A stretch of 64,000 nucleotides of DNA, from positions 1 to 64,000 of the forward strand of contig NZ_JXSY01000024.1 in the NCBI RefSeq assembly GCF_004329715.1, read 5' to 3'. The notes under the pieces are model-generated. The model made no database searches. It was given only the letters and a program-made list of their open reading frames with translations, and was not told where the DNA came from. The position numbers and the translations under genes are program-made. Of the stretch, positions 1-9,682 are shown piece after piece (position 1 is the stretch's first letter; each line of letters opens with the position of its first letter). Source of the DNA: Bowmanella sp. JS7-9. Its GTDB lineage: Bacteria; Pseudomonadota; Gammaproteobacteria; Enterobacterales; Alteromonadaceae.

Positions 1-145
1 AAAAAAATGTTCGTTTGCGCAGTAACTATACAAACACCTCTATTTCTGTTTATTTTTTGACTAAATTGAACTAATTTGACCGTCCAATTGTCACAAAGTG
101 GCATGTAAAAACGTTTTAAAAAGCCGAGGCTTGAGGTGCCGCAAT

Positions 146-910
146 ATGAAAAAACTGATTCCCGTGCTGCTTTTTAGTGGAATGAGCTGTGCGTGCCTTG
201 CCATGGAAGCTTCAGAGAGTAGTAATAATGGTATTACCCAAGACTTACTTGAAGAACAGTTGCAGAAGAACATCGGACTCGGCCAGGCGATTAAATCCAT
301 AATAAGTCACTATCCACAAGAAGCGCGGAATATCGTTAAAACAGCCCTTCAGTTATATCCGGATAAATACAGGGAAATTATTCATTCTGCTATATCAGCC
401 CAACCCACGCTGACAGAGGATGTAGTAGAACTGGCATTAGAAGCTGGAATTACCACCTGTAGCAATGTCGTGCAGACAGCTATTAATGCAGAACCAAGTT
501 ATGTGGACTTCGTGGTTAATATAGCTGTGCAGGCGGAACCGCAAGAACTAGACGAAATAGTAAGAGTTGCCGTACTTACCGAACCTGACTCCGCTGACGA
601 CATTGTACGAACCGTTGCACAGGCTCATCCCAACAAACTGGTAGATATATTAACCAGCGCCCTGCAGGAAGTGCCTTTTGTAGGTGAATATATAGTAGAT
701 GCTCTACTCGCCGCATTCCCGGAGGAAGCTGAAACCGTAGTGGTTACCGCGGTAAAAGAATCCAAACAGTCGCCGGAGCACATTCATAAAATAGTCGAAG
801 TCGCTCAGTCAGCAGGGATCAGTGATAGTGATATTACTAAGTATGCTAAGGAAGCAGGATTAGAGCAGGCGGCAATTGATACTGCGCTACAAGAACATAA
901 ACGCAATTAG
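146..910 (+). CDS. Secreted 15-residue tandem-repeat protein, unknown function
   Basis: I do not recognise a family. The ORF is open from a GTG at 98, but the ATG at 146 is preferred: it has GAGG upstream and gives a clean signal peptide (MKKLIPVLLF..., likely cut after CLA near residue 19). The mature part holds about twelve consecutive units of exactly 15 residues (residues 47-226), of the form [hydrophobic]-[IV]-[VI]-x-x-A-[VL]-x-x-x-P-x-x-x-[DE], for example NIVKTALQLYPDKYR, NVVQTAINAEPSYVD and EIVRVAVLTEPDSAD. The regular spacing suggests a helical solenoid in the periplasm or outside the cell (inference). Eight ATA codons in 254, plus AGA, AGG and CTA, differ from the adjacent ribosomal genes. 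It converges on rplQ across a shared hairpin. Confidence 0.75.
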   Translation: MKKLIPVLLFSGMSCACLAMEASESSNNGITQDLLEEQLQKNIGLGQAIKSIISHYPQEARNIVKTALQLYPDKYREIIHSAISAQPTLTEDVVELALEAGITTCSNVVQTAINAEPSYVDFVVNIAVQAEPQELDEIVRVAVLTEPDSADDIVRTVAQAHPNKLVDILTSALQEVPFVGEYIVDALLAAFPEEAETVVVTAVKESKQSPEHIHKIVEVAQSAGISDSDITKYAKEAGLEQAAIDTALQEHKRN

Positions 911-933
911 CAGACAACCTTAATTTTACGCAA

Positions 934-956
934 TAAAAAAGCCGGGTAAACCCGGC
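934..956 (-). terminator. Terminator of the alpha operon (after rplQ)
   Basis: The stem GCCGGG/CCCGGC (941-946 and 951-956, loop TAAA) is followed on the minus strand by a T run (complement of 935-940). It lies 18 bp beyond the rplQ stop. It may also end the convergent repeat-protein gene, though the plus-strand T tract is interrupted. Confidence 0.85.
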
Positions 957-973
957 TTCTTCATTTGTTTGGC

Positions 974-1372
974 TTATTCAGCCGCGTTGTCTTCAGAAGC
1001 AACTTCTTCAGCAACTGGACGGTCAACCAATTCAACGAATGCCATTGGTGCATTGTCACCGGCACGGAATCCGCATTTCAGAATGCGAATATAACCACCA
1101 GGGCGCTGCTCATAGCGTGGACCCAGTTCGTTAAACAGCTTACCGACAACCTCTTTGTCACGAGTGCGAGCAAATGCCAGACGACGATTTGCTACGCTGT
1201 CTTGCTTGGCAAGCGTAATCAGAGGCTCAATAACACGACGCAGTTCTTTCGCTTTTGGCAAAGTCGTTTTAATAACTTCGTGCTTTACCAAAGAGCCAGC
1301 CATGTTGCTGAACATCGCTTTACGATGGCTGCTGTTGCGATTTAACTGACGACCACTCTGACGATGGCGCAT
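974..1372 (-). CDS. rplQ: 50S ribosomal protein L17
   Basis: This 132-residue protein matches L17, a large-subunit protein near the exit tunnel. The N-terminus [20 protein letters not shown] is the conserved L17 opening; a short acidic tail follows residue 115. It is the last gene of the alpha operon (rpsM-rpsK-rpsD-rpoA-rplQ), 75 bp after rpoA, and is followed by a strong hairpin terminator. Confidence 0.98.
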   Translation of the reverse strand: MRHRQSGRQLNRNSSHRKAMFSNMAGSLVKHEVIKTTLPKAKELRRVIEPLITLAKQDSVANRRLAFARTRDKEVVGKLFNELGPRYEQRPGGYIRILKCGFRAGDNAPMAFVELVDRPVAEEVASEDNAAE

Positions 1373-1447
1373 AGTTATTTCCTTCTCAAAAATCAGCGTG
1401 GTTATCGGGTTCCATTACCCAACAACCACAGGTTAATGCCGATCTAA

Positions 1448-2437
1448 TTAGTCTTTCTCAGCGATACTTTCTGGCGGCCAGTTTTCCAGGCGCATACCCA
1501 GTGAAAGTCCGCGTGAAGCCAGTACATCTTTGATTTCAGTCAGAGACTTCTTACCCAGGTTAGGGGTTTTCAGAAGTTCAACTTCGGTACGTTGTACCAG
1601 GTCACCAATGTACTGAATTGCTTCAGCTTTCAGACAGTTCGCAGAACGTACAGTCAGCTCTAAGTCATCAACCGGACGAAGCAGAATCGGATCAAACTCC
1701 GGTTTCTCTTCTTTGGCTACCGGTACAGAGATATCACGAAGCTCAACGAAGGCTTCTAATTGCTCTGCCAGGATAGTCGCAGCACGGCGGATCGCTTCTT
1801 CAGGATCCAACGTACCGTTCGTTTCCATATCGATAACCAGCTTGTCCAGGTCGGTGCGCTGTTCAACACGTGCAGCTTCAACACTGTACGCAATACGCTC
1901 TACCGGGCTGTATGAAGCATCAACCAATAGACGACCAATTGGACGATCATCTTCTTCTGAGGAACGGCGCACAGATGCAGGTACATAACCACGGCCCATT
2001 TCTACTTTGATACGCATGCTGATTTCAGCGTCGCCAGTCAAAGTACAAATAACATGCTCAGGGTTAGCGATTTCTACATCGCCGTCATGCTGAATGTCTC
2101 CAGCTACGACAGGACCTGCACCTGATTTCACCAAGGTCAGTGTGGCTTCGTCTTTACCTTGCAGGCGTACTGCCAACCCTTTCAGGTTAAGCAGAATTTC
2201 GATTACATCTTCCTGTACACCTTCTTTGGTGCTGTACTCATGCAGTACACCGTCGATTTCAACTTCGGTGACCGCACATCCTGGCATAGATGACAACAGG
2301 ATGCGGCGCAGCGCATTACCAAGAGTGTGTCCAAAACCACGCTCTAAAGGCTCTAAAGTGACTTTAGCGCGAGTTGGAGAGACGTTTTCGATATCCACTA
2401 GCCTTGGTTTTAGGAACTCAGTTACAGAACCCGACAT
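1448..2437 (-). CDS. rpoA: DNA-directed RNA polymerase alpha subunit
   Basis: At 329 residues this has the standard length for RpoA. The N-terminal domain (about 1-235) carries the dimerisation segment with [18 protein letters not shown] short linker leads to the C-terminal domain (about 250-329), which contacts UP elements and activators and includes the helix-hairpin-helix region with [11 protein letters not shown]. It sits between rpsD and rplQ, as in the standard alpha operon, and is co-transcribed with them. Confidence 0.99.
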   Translation of the reverse strand: MSGSVTEFLKPRLVDIENVSPTRAKVTLEPLERGFGHTLGNALRRILLSSMPGCAVTEVEIDGVLHEYSTKEGVQEDVIEILLNLKGLAVRLQGKDEATLTLVKSGAGPVVAGDIQHDGDVEIANPEHVICTLTGDAEISMRIKVEMGRGYVPASVRRSSEEDDRPIGRLLVDASYSPVERIAYSVEAARVEQRTDLDKLVIDMETNGTLDPEEAIRRAATILAEQLEAFVELRDISVPVAKEEKPEFDPILLRPVDDLELTVRSANCLKAEAIQYIGDLVQRTEVELLKTPNLGKKSLTEIKDVLASRGLSLGMRLENWPPESIAEKD

Positions 2438-2462
2438 TGTTTCCTCTCTTTATCCTTTAACC

Positions 2463-3083
2463 TTACTTACTGTAAAGTTCGACGATCAACTGTTCGTTAA
2501 TATCAGCAGACAAGTCAGCACGCTCTGGCAGACGTTTGAAAACGCCTTCCATTTTAGTACCGTCTACTTCAATCCAGGTTGGCTTTTCACGTTGTTCAGC
2601 CAACTCCAGAGCAGCGACGATACGTGCTTGCTTCTTGGCTTTTTCACGTACAGCAACGACATCTTCAGCAGAAACACTGAAAGAAGGTACGTTTACCACG
2701 CGACCATTTACAGTAATGGCTTTGTGGCTTACCAGCTGACGCGCTTCAGCGCGAGTGCTAGCAAAACCCATACGGTAAACAACATTGTCCAGACGTTTTT
2801 CTAAAAGTTGCAGCAGGTTTTCACCTGTGTTGCCTTTCAGACGTGCAGCTTCCTTGTAGTAGTTACGGAATTGCTTTTCCAGAACGCCGTACATACGACG
2901 AACTTTTTGCTTTTCACGTAACTGAACACCGTAGTCAGACAAACGGCCGCGACGAGCGCCGTGTTGACCTGGTGCGGTGTCAATTTTACATTTCGAGTCA
3001 ATTGCTCGAACGCCACTTTTCAGGAACAGGTCAGTTCCTTCGCGGCGGCTAAGTTTGAGTTTAGGACCCAAATATCTTGCCAT
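2463..3083 (-). CDS. rpsD: 30S ribosomal protein S4
   Basis: This 206-residue protein starts [20 protein letters not shown], the S4 signature, and contains an S4 RNA-binding domain around residues 96-160 ([20 protein letters not shown]). S4 nucleates 30S assembly and in enterics represses the alpha operon by binding an mRNA pseudoknot at the rpsM start. That leader appears conserved here (see 3866-3930), so autoregulation is likely. It lies 25 bp upstream of rpoA. Confidence 0.99.
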   Translation of the reverse strand: MARYLGPKLKLSRREGTDLFLKSGVRAIDSKCKIDTAPGQHGARRGRLSDYGVQLREKQKVRRMYGVLEKQFRNYYKEAARLKGNTGENLLQLLEKRLDNVVYRMGFASTRAEARQLVSHKAITVNGRVVNVPSFSVSAEDVVAVREKAKKQARIVAALELAEQREKPTWIEVDGTKMEGVFKRLPERADLSADINEQLIVELYSK

Positions 3084-3109
3084 GATCTTTCTCCAACTGT
3101 CCTACGCGA

Positions 3110-3499
3110 TTAAACGCGACGTTTCTTCGGTGGACGACAACCGTTGTGAGGAATAGGGGTCACATCGGTGATATTCGTGATTTTGTAACCTGTCGCGTTC
3201 AGGGCACGGATTGCAGACTCACGGCCTGGTCCTGGACCTTTTACGAACACTTCAAGGTTTTTCAAACCGTATTCCTGAGCCGCAACGCCTGCACGCTCAG
3301 CAGCAACCTGTGCAGCGAACGGAGTAGACTTACGCGAACCACGGAAACCTGAACCACCAGAGGTAGCCCAAGACAGAGCATTGCCCTGACGGTCAGTAAT
3401 AGTCACGATTGTATTGTTGAAAGATGCATGGATATGAGCCATACCATCTGCAACCTGACGCTTAGCGCGCTTACGAGTTCTTACTGGTGCTTTAGCCAT
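3110..3499 (-). CDS. rpsK: 30S ribosomal protein S11
   Basis: This is a 129-residue S11 with the conserved [18 protein letters not shown] stretch and the C-terminal block [19 protein letters not shown]11 forms part of the 30S platform near the E site. The gene lies 12 bp after rpsM and 26 bp before rpsD in the alpha operon. Confidence 0.99.
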   Translation of the reverse strand: MAKAPVRTRKRAKRQVADGMAHIHASFNNTIVTITDRQGNALSWATSGGSGFRGSRKSTPFAAQVAAERAGVAAQEYGLKNLEVFVKGPGPGRESAIRALNATGYKITNITDVTPIPHNGCRPPKKRRV

Positions 3500-3511
3500 A
3501 AATTCCCCCGC

Positions 3512-3868
3512 TTACTTCTTAATCGGCTTACGAGGACCTTTACGGGTGCGCGCATTAGTTTTAGTGCGCTGACCACGAAGAGGTAAGCTGCGACGGTGGC
3601 GCAGGCCACGGAAACAACCCAGGTCCATCAAACGTTTGATGTTCATAGAAACTTCACGACGCAGGTCACCTTCAACGGTGAACTTGGCTACTGCGTCACG
3701 CAGTTTATCGATCTGAGCTTCGTCAAGATCTTTGATCTTGGTGCTCTCTGCAACACCAGCTTCGGCGCAAACGCCTTTGGCACGAGTTGGGCCAATTCCG
3801 TAGATTGCCTGGATAGCAATTACAGCATGCTTGTGTTCAGGAATGTTAATGCCAGCGATACGGGCCAC
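3512..3868 (-). CDS. rpsM: 30S ribosomal protein S13
   Basis: This 118-residue S13 opens [20 protein letters not shown] and has a basic C-terminal tail ([18 protein letters not shown]) that contacts tRNA in the P site. The start codon is GTG, as in E. coli, where it lies inside the S4-binding pseudoknot. It is the first gene of the alpha operon, 141 bp downstream of rpmJ, with a structured leader between them. Confidence 0.99.
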   Translation of the reverse strand: MARIAGINIPEHKHAVIAIQAIYGIGPTRAKGVCAEAGVAESTKIKDLDEAQIDKLRDAVAKFTVEGDLRREVSMNIKRLMDLGCFRGLRHRRSLPLRGQRTKTNARTRKGPRKPIKK

Positions 3869-3930
3869 TAACAGTACTCCTCTAGTTAATTTGTCGACAG
3901 CCTAAAAAGCCCGCTAGGATACTTACCCAT
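3866..3930 (-). promoter_or_regulatory. Alpha-operon leader, probable S4-binding pseudoknot
   Basis: On the minus strand the leader contains AGTATCCT, then CGGGCTTTTTAG, then GAGGAGTACTG just before GTGGCCCGTAT. This is the same order of blocks as in the E. coli alpha-operon leader, where S4 traps the 30S subunit at a GTG start. I rely on remembered homology; folding would confirm the pseudoknot. Confidence 0.7.
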
Positions 3931-4009
3931 CGACTAAATTGCAATTGATAGTTTGATTATCAAACTACCGGTTTAACCGTTAAGCCGAAACTTAACGGTC
4001 GTATTGAGA

Positions 4010-4123
4010 TTAACCTTGCCTTTGCTTGTGCTTTGGCTCGCTGCAAATCACACGCACAACACCGTTGCGCTTGATGATTTTGCAGTTACGGCAAATCTTC
4101 TTTACTGATGCACGAACTTTCAT
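4010..4123 (-). CDS. rpmJ: 50S ribosomal protein L36
   Basis: This 37-residue gene was translated directly from the sequence. It begins [15 protein letters not shown] and ends KHKQRQG. The zinc-ribbon ligands Cys11, Cys14, Cys27 and His32 are all present, so it is the zinc-binding (C+) form of L36. It lies 23 bp after secY, the usual end of the spc operon. Confidence 0.97.
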   Translation of the reverse strand: MKVRASVKKICRNCKIIKRNGVVRVICSEPKHKQRQG

Positions 4124-4146
4124 TACATCACTCCGTTAGGGCCAAC

Positions 4147-5469
4147 TTAACGACCGAAGCCCTTAAGGTTGGCTTTCTTAAGAACAGAATCATATTGATG
4201 TGACATCAAATGAGTCTGCACCTGTGCCATAAAGTCCATGATAACAACGACGATAATCAATAATGATGTACCACCGAAGTAGAACTGAACGTTCATACCG
4301 ATCATCATGAACTCAGGAATCAAACATATAAAGGTAATGTACAGCGCACCGGCCAGAGTCAGGCGAGTCATAACTTTATCGATGTATCGTGAGGTCTGCT
4401 CACCCGGGCGAATACCCGGTACAAACGCACCAGATTTCTTCAGGTTATCTGCTGTCTCACGCGGGTTGAATACCAACGCAGTGTAGAAGAAACAGAAGAA
4501 AATAATCGCCACGGCATACAGCAATGCATGTAAAGGTTGACCTGGAGACAGCATCAAAGATACGTCCTGCAACCACGCCATGCTTTCGCTTTGACCAAAC
4601 CAGCTCGCAATTGTTCCAGGGAACAGAATAATACTGGAAGCGAAGATAGGTGGGATAACACCCGCCATATTCACTTTCAATGGTAAGTGAGTGCTTTGCG
4701 CAGCAAACATCTTACGACCTTGCTGACGTTTCGCATAGTTAACAACGATGCGACGTTGTCCACGCTCAACAAATACCACGAAGTAAGTTACCGCCGCGAT
4801 AATCACCGCAATCAGTAACAATACCAGGAAATTCATATCACCCTGACGTGCTTGCTCAATAGTCTGACCAAACGCTGTTGGTAAACCAGCCACAATACCC
4901 GTAAAGATAATGATTGAGATACCGTTACCGATACCTCGCTCAGTGATCTGCTCGCCCAGCCACATCAGGAACATCGTTCCCGTTACCAGGCTGACAACCG
5001 CCGTAAAATAGAAAGAGAAGCCAGGGTTAATCACCAGCCCACTCATCATCCCAGGCAGCGACTTTGCAATCGCAGTGGCCTGGAAGATAGACAGTACCAG
5101 CGTAAAGTAACGCGTGTACTGACTAATCTTACGTCGACCAGCCTCGCCCTCTTTTTTCAGCTCTGCCATGGCCGGATGGACCACGGTCAGAAGCTGAATA
5201 ATGATGGACGCTGAGATGTAAGGCATGATGCCCAATGCCAGCACAGAAGCACGCTCCATAGCACCACCGCTGAACATGTTAAACATTTCAACGATAGTAC
5301 CTTTCTGTTGCGCAAACAGCGCCGCCAGCACGGTGCCGTCAATACCAGGAATAGGTACGTAGGATCCGAGTCTGAATACGATAATCGCACCAAGTACGAA
5401 CAACAACCGTGACTTAAGTTCGGTTAATCCACCTTTTGCGCCGGGCGCTTCCAATCCTGGTTTGGCCAT
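4147..5469 (-). CDS. secY: Protein translocase subunit SecY
   Basis: This 440-residue inner-membrane protein forms the channel of the SecYEG translocon. It has about ten hydrophobic segments, the first being [20 protein letters not shown] near residues 20-40, with the conserved SYVPIPGID motif. The cytoplasmic loop near residues 350-365 carries the conserved GxRPGExT motif (GIRPGEQT). It lies 5 bp after rplO and before rpmJ in the spc operon, the standard position. Confidence 0.99.
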   Translation of the reverse strand: MAKPGLEAPGAKGGLTELKSRLLFVLGAIIVFRLGSYVPIPGIDGTVLAALFAQQKGTIVEMFNMFSGGAMERASVLALGIMPYISASIIIQLLTVVHPAMAELKKEGEAGRRKISQYTRYFTLVLSIFQATAIAKSLPGMMSGLVINPGFSFYFTAVVSLVTGTMFLMWLGEQITERGIGNGISIIIFTGIVAGLPTAFGQTIEQARQGDMNFLVLLLIAVIIAAVTYFVVFVERGQRRIVVNYAKRQQGRKMFAAQSTHLPLKVNMAGVIPPIFASSIILFPGTIASWFGQSESMAWLQDVSLMLSPGQPLHALLYAVAIIFFCFFYTALVFNPRETADNLKKSGAFVPGIRPGEQTSRYIDKVMTRLTLAGALYITFICLIPEFMMIGMNVQFYFGGTSLLIIVVVIMDFMAQVQTHLMSHQYDSVLKKANLKGFGR

Positions 5470-5474
5470 CTAGC

Positions 5475-5909
5475 TTATTCCTCTACTTTACCACCGGCCG
5501 CTTCGATAGCTTCGCGCGCGCCTTTAGTTACCTTTACACCGCTAACAGTAACAGCGCGTGAAATTTCACCACTCTTGATTACTTTAACAGCCAGACGGTC
5601 TTTCTTGATGATGCCCGCTGCTTTCAAAGTTTCCAGAGTAACAACTTCACCTTCTACCTTGGCGATTTCGTTCAACGTTACTTCGGCAGCAACCAAAGAT
5701 TTACGTGAAGTAAAACCGAATTTAGGCAGACGACGCTGGATTGGCATTTGACCACCTTCAAAGCCAGCACGGATGCTGCCACCTGAACGTGAAGTCTGGC
5801 CTTTATGACCACGGCCTGCAGTTTTACCCAGACCAGAACCAATACCGCGACCTACGCGCTTACCAGAGGTTTTAGAACCTGGTGCAGGAGAAATGGTATT
5901 CAAATACAT
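5475..5909 (-). CDS. rplO: 50S ribosomal protein L15
   Basis: This 144-residue L15 opens [20 protein letters not shown] and has the glycine- and arginine-rich N-terminal extension ([19 protein letters not shown]) that reaches into the 23S rRNA core. It lies between rpmD and secY with 3 and 5 bp gaps, so translational coupling is likely. Confidence 0.99.
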   Translation of the reverse strand: MYLNTISPAPGSKTSGKRVGRGIGSGLGKTAGRGHKGQTSRSGGSIRAGFEGGQMPIQRRLPKFGFTSRKSLVAAEVTLNEIAKVEGEVVTLETLKAAGIIKKDRLAVKVIKSGEISRAVTVSGVKVTKGAREAIEAAGGKVEE

Positions 5910-5912
5910 TGC

Positions 5913-6095
5913 TTACTCCTCCACTATCTCAACCATGTAGCTGACTTTGTTGATCATGCCGCGAACAGCAGGAGTATCTTCCAACTCACGAACATGACCG
6001 ATTTTGCGTAAACCTAAGCCAGTCAGTGTTGCCTTATGCTTAGGCAAACGACCAATAGAGCTTTTAGTTTGCTTTACTTTAATCGTCTTAGTCAT
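5913..6095 (-). CDS. rpmD: 50S ribosomal protein L30
   Basis: This is a 60-residue L30 with the signature [20 protein letters not shown]. It is a small 50S surface protein present in most, but not all, bacteria. It sits between rpsE (5 bp upstream) and rplO (3 bp downstream). Confidence 0.98.
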   Translation of the reverse strand: MTKTIKVKQTKSSIGRLPKHKATLTGLGLRKIGHVRELEDTPAVRGMINKVSYMVEIVEE

Positions 6096-6100
6096 GAGTA

Positions 6101-6601
6101 TTACCCCAGAATTTGATCAACGCTCAAACCACGTTTAGCAGCAACTTGCTCAGGAGACTTCATATCAGTCAGAGCATTGATAGTTGCACGCACTACGTTG
6201 ATTGGGTTAGTTGAACCATAACACTTAGACAGAACGTTTTGAACGCCTGCCACTTCCAGTACCGCACGCATTGCACCACCGGCAATGATACCAGTACCTT
6301 CAGACGCTGGCTGCATGTAAACATTAGAGCCAGAGTGACGACCTTTAATTGGGTGCTGCAGAGTGTGGCCATTCAGACCTACAGTAACCATGTTGCGACG
6401 CGCTTTTTCCATTGCTTTCTGGATAGCTGCCGGCACTTCACGGGCTTTACCGTAACCGAAACCTACTTTGCCATTGCCATCACCCACTACAGTTAGTGCG
6501 GTGAAGCTCATGATACGACCACCTTTAACAGTTTTCGCTACACGATTAACGGCAATTAGCTTCTCTAACAGTTCACCGTTTTGAACTTCTTGTTTAGCCA
6601 T
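6101..6601 (-). CDS. rpsE: 30S ribosomal protein S5
   Basis: This 166-residue S5 has an N-terminal double-stranded RNA-binding fold with [20 protein letters not shown] and a C-terminal domain with [12 protein letters not shown]5 sits at the mRNA entry site and helps set decoding accuracy. It is in the normal spc order, 9 bp after rplR. Confidence 0.99.
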   Translation of the reverse strand: MAKQEVQNGELLEKLIAVNRVAKTVKGGRIMSFTALTVVGDGNGKVGFGYGKAREVPAAIQKAMEKARRNMVTVGLNGHTLQHPIKGRHSGSNVYMQPASEGTGIIAGGAMRAVLEVAGVQNVLSKCYGSTNPINVVRATINALTDMKSPEQVAAKRGLSVDQILG

Positions 6602-6610
6602 GATTTACTC

Positions 6611-6964
6611 CTAGAACTGCAGACCAGCTTCACGAGCCGCATCGGCTAACGCCTTGACTCGACCGTGGTAGTTAAATCCGCTGCGATCAAATGCTACAGC
6701 AGTAACGCCAGCTTTGATTGCACGTTCTGCGATCGCTTTACCAACCGCTGCTGCAGCTGCTGCGTTACCAGTTGCGCTCAGATCTTTAGCCAGATCTTTC
6801 TCAACGGTAGAAGCGGCGGCCAGTACCACTGAACCACATGGTGCAATTACTTGCGCATACATGTGACGTGGAGTGCGGTGAACAGTTAAGCGGTTGACTG
6901 CAAGTTCACTAATTTTTTTGCGGGCGCGAGTAGCGCGACGCAAGCGAGCTGCTTTCTTATCCAT
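6611..6964 (-). CDS. rplR: 50S ribosomal protein L18
   Basis: L18 binds 5S rRNA. The frame is open three codons further upstream, but the start at 6964 ([10 protein letters not shown]) gives the family's usual 117 residues. The GGTGAG just before it then acts as the ribosome-binding site. Conserved features are [12 protein letters not shown] and the C-terminal [20 protein letters not shown]. It follows rplF by 9 bp. Confidence 0.97.
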   Translation of the reverse strand: MDKKAARLRRATRARKKISELAVNRLTVHRTPRHMYAQVIAPCGSVVLAAASTVEKDLAKDLSATGNAAAAAAVGKAIAERAIKAGVTAVAFDRSGFNYHGRVKALADAAREAGLQF

Positions 6965-6973
6965 CTCACCCAC

Positions 6974-7507
6974 CTACTTTTTCTTAGCTTCTTTACGACG
7001 CACAACTTCATCAGAGTAACGTACACCTTTACCTTTGTAAGGCTCTGGTGCGCGGTACGCACGGATGTTAGCTGCAACCTGACCTACTAACTGCTTGTCA
7101 GCGCCTTTAATCAGCACTTCAGTCTGAGTAGGAGTTTCAACGGTAATACCTTGTGGTAATTCGTAAACAACCGGGTGTGAGAAACCCAAGCTCAGGTTAA
7201 GTTTATTACCTTGTGCATTTGCACGGTAACCAACACCAACCAGTTGCAGTTTCTTTTGATAACCTTCGGTTACACCCATTACCATGTTGTTCAACAGTGC
7301 GCGCGCAGTACCTGCTTGTGCCCAGCCGTCAACCGCGCCTTCGCGTGGCTTAGCCAGCAAAGAACCTTCTTGGTTAACTACTTCAACAGCGTTGTTGAAT
7401 ACACGGCTCAGAGTGCCGTTTTTACCTTTTACTGTTACGTCCTGACCAGCGATAGAAACTTCTACGCCTGCAGGAAGAGCAACAGCTGCTTTAGCTACAC
7501 GTGACAT
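6974..7507 (-). CDS. rplF: 50S ribosomal protein L6
   Basis: This 177-residue L6 has two related domains and the C-terminal signature [20 protein letters not shown]. It binds 23S rRNA near the factor-binding site. It lies between rpsH and rplR in the spc operon. Confidence 0.99.
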   Translation of the reverse strand: MSRVAKAAVALPAGVEVSIAGQDVTVKGKNGTLSRVFNNAVEVVNQEGSLLAKPREGAVDGWAQAGTARALLNNMVMGVTEGYQKKLQLVGVGYRANAQGNKLNLSLGFSHPVVYELPQGITVETPTQTEVLIKGADKQLVGQVAANIRAYRAPEPYKGKGVRYSDEVVRRKEAKKK

Positions 7508-7520
7508 TGAATACCTCCCG

Positions 7521-7913
7521 TTACGCTACATAACCGATGATCTCACCGCCCATGCCTGCTTTACGCGCAGCACGGTCAGTCATCACACCTTTAGATGTAG
7601 AAACGATAGCGATACCCAGACCACCCATTACTTTTGGCAGCTCATCTTTTTTCTTATAGATGCGCAGACCAGGGCGGCTGACACGCTCAATAGTTTCGAT
7701 AACCTTTTTGCCTTCGAAGTACTTCAGGGTAACTTCAAGCTCAGGTTTAACTTCGCCAGAAACAGCAAAATCAGCAATGTAACCTTCATCTTTCAGCACT
7801 TTAGCGATTGCTACGCGCAGTTTAGAAGATGGCATCATTACAGATACTTTGCTGGCCAACTGGCCATTACGGATGCGGGTAAACATATCCGCGATAGGAT
7901 CTTGCATGCTCAT
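7521..7913 (-). CDS. rpsH: 30S ribosomal protein S8
   Basis: This 130-residue S8 starts [18 protein letters not shown] and has the C-terminal signature [20 protein letters not shown]8 binds helix 21 of 16S rRNA and in enterics represses the spc operon by binding mRNA near the rplE start. I could not verify that mRNA site here by eye. Confidence 0.99.
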   Translation of the reverse strand: MSMQDPIADMFTRIRNGQLASKVSVMMPSSKLRVAIAKVLKDEGYIADFAVSGEVKPELEVTLKYFEGKKVIETIERVSRPGLRIYKKKDELPKVMGGLGIAIVSTSKGVMTDRAARKAGMGGEIIGYVA

Positions 7914-7926
7914 ATTCTGCTACTCC

Positions 7927-8232
7927 TTACCAGCTGGCTTTTTTCAGGCCAGGGACTTCACCACGCATGGCTGCTTCACGCAGCTTAATGCGGCTCAGAC
8001 CGAATTTACGCAGATAACCGTGTGGACGACCGGTTATGCGGCAACGGTTACGACGACGACAAATACTTGAGTCGCGCGGCAGTTGTTGCAGCTTCAGAAC
8101 AGCATCCCAACGCTCTTCTTCAGAGACGTTAACATCGCTGATAATCGCCTTCAGCGCCATACGCTTTTCAGCGTACTTTGCTACCAGCTTAGCGCGCTTT
8201 GCTTCACGCGCCTTCATTGATTCTTTTGCCAT
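7927..8232 (-). CDS. rpsN: 30S ribosomal protein S14 (zinc-free form)
   Basis: At 101 residues this is the long S14 form without the paired CxxC zinc ligands of the short form. The conserved block [20 protein letters not shown] is present, followed by [14 protein letters not shown] at the C-terminus. It lies between rplE (11 bp) and rpsH (13 bp). Confidence 0.98.
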   Translation of the reverse strand: MAKESMKAREAKRAKLVAKYAEKRMALKAIISDVNVSEEERWDAVLKLQQLPRDSSICRRRNRCRITGRPHGYLRKFGLSRIKLREAAMRGEVPGLKKASW

Positions 8233-8243
8233 AACCCTACACC

Positions 8244-8783
8244 TTATTTCTTAAACGGGAAGTTAAATGCATTCAGCAGAGCACGGGCTTCTTCGTCAGA
8301 TTTAGCAGAGGTAGTGATGGTAATGTCCATACCACGTACTTTATCAACTTTATCAAAGTCGATTTCTGGGAAGATGATTTGCTCTCTAACGCCCATTGAA
8401 TAGTTACCACGGCCGTCGAACGATTTAGGGTTCAGACCACGGAAGTCGCGGATACGCGGGATAGCGATTGAAATCAAACGCTCTAAGAATTCCCACATAC
8501 GCTCGCCACGCAGGGTTACTTTGCAGCCAATCGGATAGCCTTCACGGATTTTGAAACCCGCTACAGACTTACGCGCTACTGTTACAACAGGTTTCTGGCC
8601 AGCAATTGCTTGCATGTCGCTTGTGGCGTTTTCCAGAATCTTTTTGTCAGCTACCGCTTCACCCAGACCCATGTTCAGGGTGATTTTTTCAATCCGAGGG
8701 ACTTGCATGACGCTCTTGTATCCGAACTGCTTCGCAAGTTCAGCTACAACCGTTTCTTTATAGAAATCATGCAGTTTCGCCAT
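8244..8783 (-). CDS. rplE: 50S ribosomal protein L5
   Basis: L5 binds 5S rRNA and contacts the P-site tRNA. The frame extends four codons upstream, but the ATG at 8783 ([10 protein letters not shown]) is chosen because it gives exactly the enteric length of 179 residues with GTTAACG just upstream. Conserved features are [14 protein letters not shown] and FNFPFKK at the C-terminus. Confidence 0.98.
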   Translation of the reverse strand: MAKLHDFYKETVVAELAKQFGYKSVMQVPRIEKITLNMGLGEAVADKKILENATSDMQAIAGQKPVVTVARKSVAGFKIREGYPIGCKVTLRGERMWEFLERLISIAIPRIRDFRGLNPKSFDGRGNYSMGVREQIIFPEIDFDKVDKVRGMDITITTSAKSDEEARALLNAFNFPFKK

Positions 8784-8799
8784 CGTTAACTCCAAATAA

Positions 8800-9111
8800 T
8801 TAAATCAGGTCGCCGTTTGATTTGAAGACACGCACTTTTTTGCCATCTTCAAAACGGAAACCTACGCGATCCGCTTTACCTTCACGGTTAACGATCGCTA
8901 CATTTGACACATGAATGGATGCTTCTTTCTCGATGATACCACCAGCCTGACCCAGTTGAGGATTAGGTTTCTGGTGTTTCTTCATCACATTCACACCTTC
9001 TACTACAACACGGTTAGATGCAGGCAGTACTTTCAGGACTTTGCCTTTCTTGCCTTTGTCTTTACCGGTTAATACGACAACTTCATCATCACGACGAATT
9101 TTGTTTGCCAT
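8800..9111 (-). CDS. rplX: 50S ribosomal protein L24
   Basis: This is a 103-residue L24 with the KOW motif near residues 8-35 ([20 protein letters not shown]). L24 is an early 50S assembly initiator. It lies 12 bp after rplN and 16 bp before rplE. Confidence 0.99.
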   Translation of the reverse strand: MANKIRRDDEVVVLTGKDKGKKGKVLKVLPASNRVVVEGVNVMKKHQKPNPQLGQAGGIIEKEASIHVSNVAIVNREGKADRVGFRFEDGKKVRVFKSNGDLI

Positions 9112-9123
9112 AATCGTGACTCC

Positions 9124-9492
9124 TTACAGTACCTCTGGGGCCAGTGAGATGATCTTCATGAATTTATCTCCACGAAGCTCACGGGTTACCGGGCCAAAGA
9201 TACGCGTACCAATAGGTTGCTTGTTGTTGTTCAACAACACAGCTGCGTTGTTGTCAAAACGGATCACTGAACCGTCTGGACGACGAACGCCTTTTCTAGT
9301 ACGCACCACCACTGCATTCAGTACGTCACCTTTTTTAACTTTACCGCGAGGAATTGCTTCCTTGACGGTAACTTTGATGATGTCACCGATATGTGCATAA
9401 CGGCGATGCGAGCCACCTAGAACCTTAATACACATTACCCGACGAGCACCGGAGTTATCCGCCACGTCCAGGTTAGTTTGCATTTGGATCAT
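9124..9492 (-). CDS. rplN: 50S ribosomal protein L14
   Basis: This 122-residue L14 starts [20 protein letters not shown] and has the [15 protein letters not shown] block. It is the first gene of the spc operon. In most gammaproteobacteria rpsQ of the S10 operon lies directly upstream; here the next gene upstream is a membrane protein, so the operon must be driven from the 190 bp before rplN. A terminator-like hairpin lies inside that leader. Confidence 0.99.
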   Translation of the reverse strand: MIQMQTNLDVADNSGARRVMCIKVLGGSHRRYAHIGDIIKVTVKEAIPRGKVKKGDVLNAVVVRTRKGVRRPDGSVIRFDNNAAVLLNNNKQPIGTRIFGPVTRELRGDKFMKIISLAPEVL

Positions 9493-9543
9493 TGTTAGTG
9501 CTCCGCTCTACACGTTAAGACCTTCACAGGTCGTAAAAACTGC

Positions 9544-9564
9544 TAAAAAACACCCTTACGGGCG
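9544..9564 (-). terminator. Terminator-like hairpin in the rplN leader
   Basis: On the minus strand CGCCC, loop GTAA, GGGTG is followed by TTTTTT. The structure ends about 50 nt before the rplN start codon. The stem is only five pairs (one is G-U), so it may be a weak terminator for the gene upstream or an attenuator for spc. No rival antiterminator was established. Confidence 0.45.
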
Positions 9565-9682
9565 CAATTTATCTTTCCCCTGATAAAAAGGGCGCGAAAT
9601 AATAACAGAAAATAATCAGCTGCGATAGCACAAATCTAATTAAAATTCGTACAATTTGCCGGCATCGAAGCCGGCATCCTGA

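Noticed and set aside
98-145. GTG start for the repeat protein, 16 codons upstream
   Set aside because: It would put a polar extension before an otherwise ideal signal peptide, and the ATG at 146 has its own GAGG.
9658-9675. GCCGGC/GCCGGC hairpin as terminator of the membrane-protein gene before rplN
   Set aside because: The minus-strand continuation is AAATTG, with no T run. The 9544-9564 hairpin is the better candidate.
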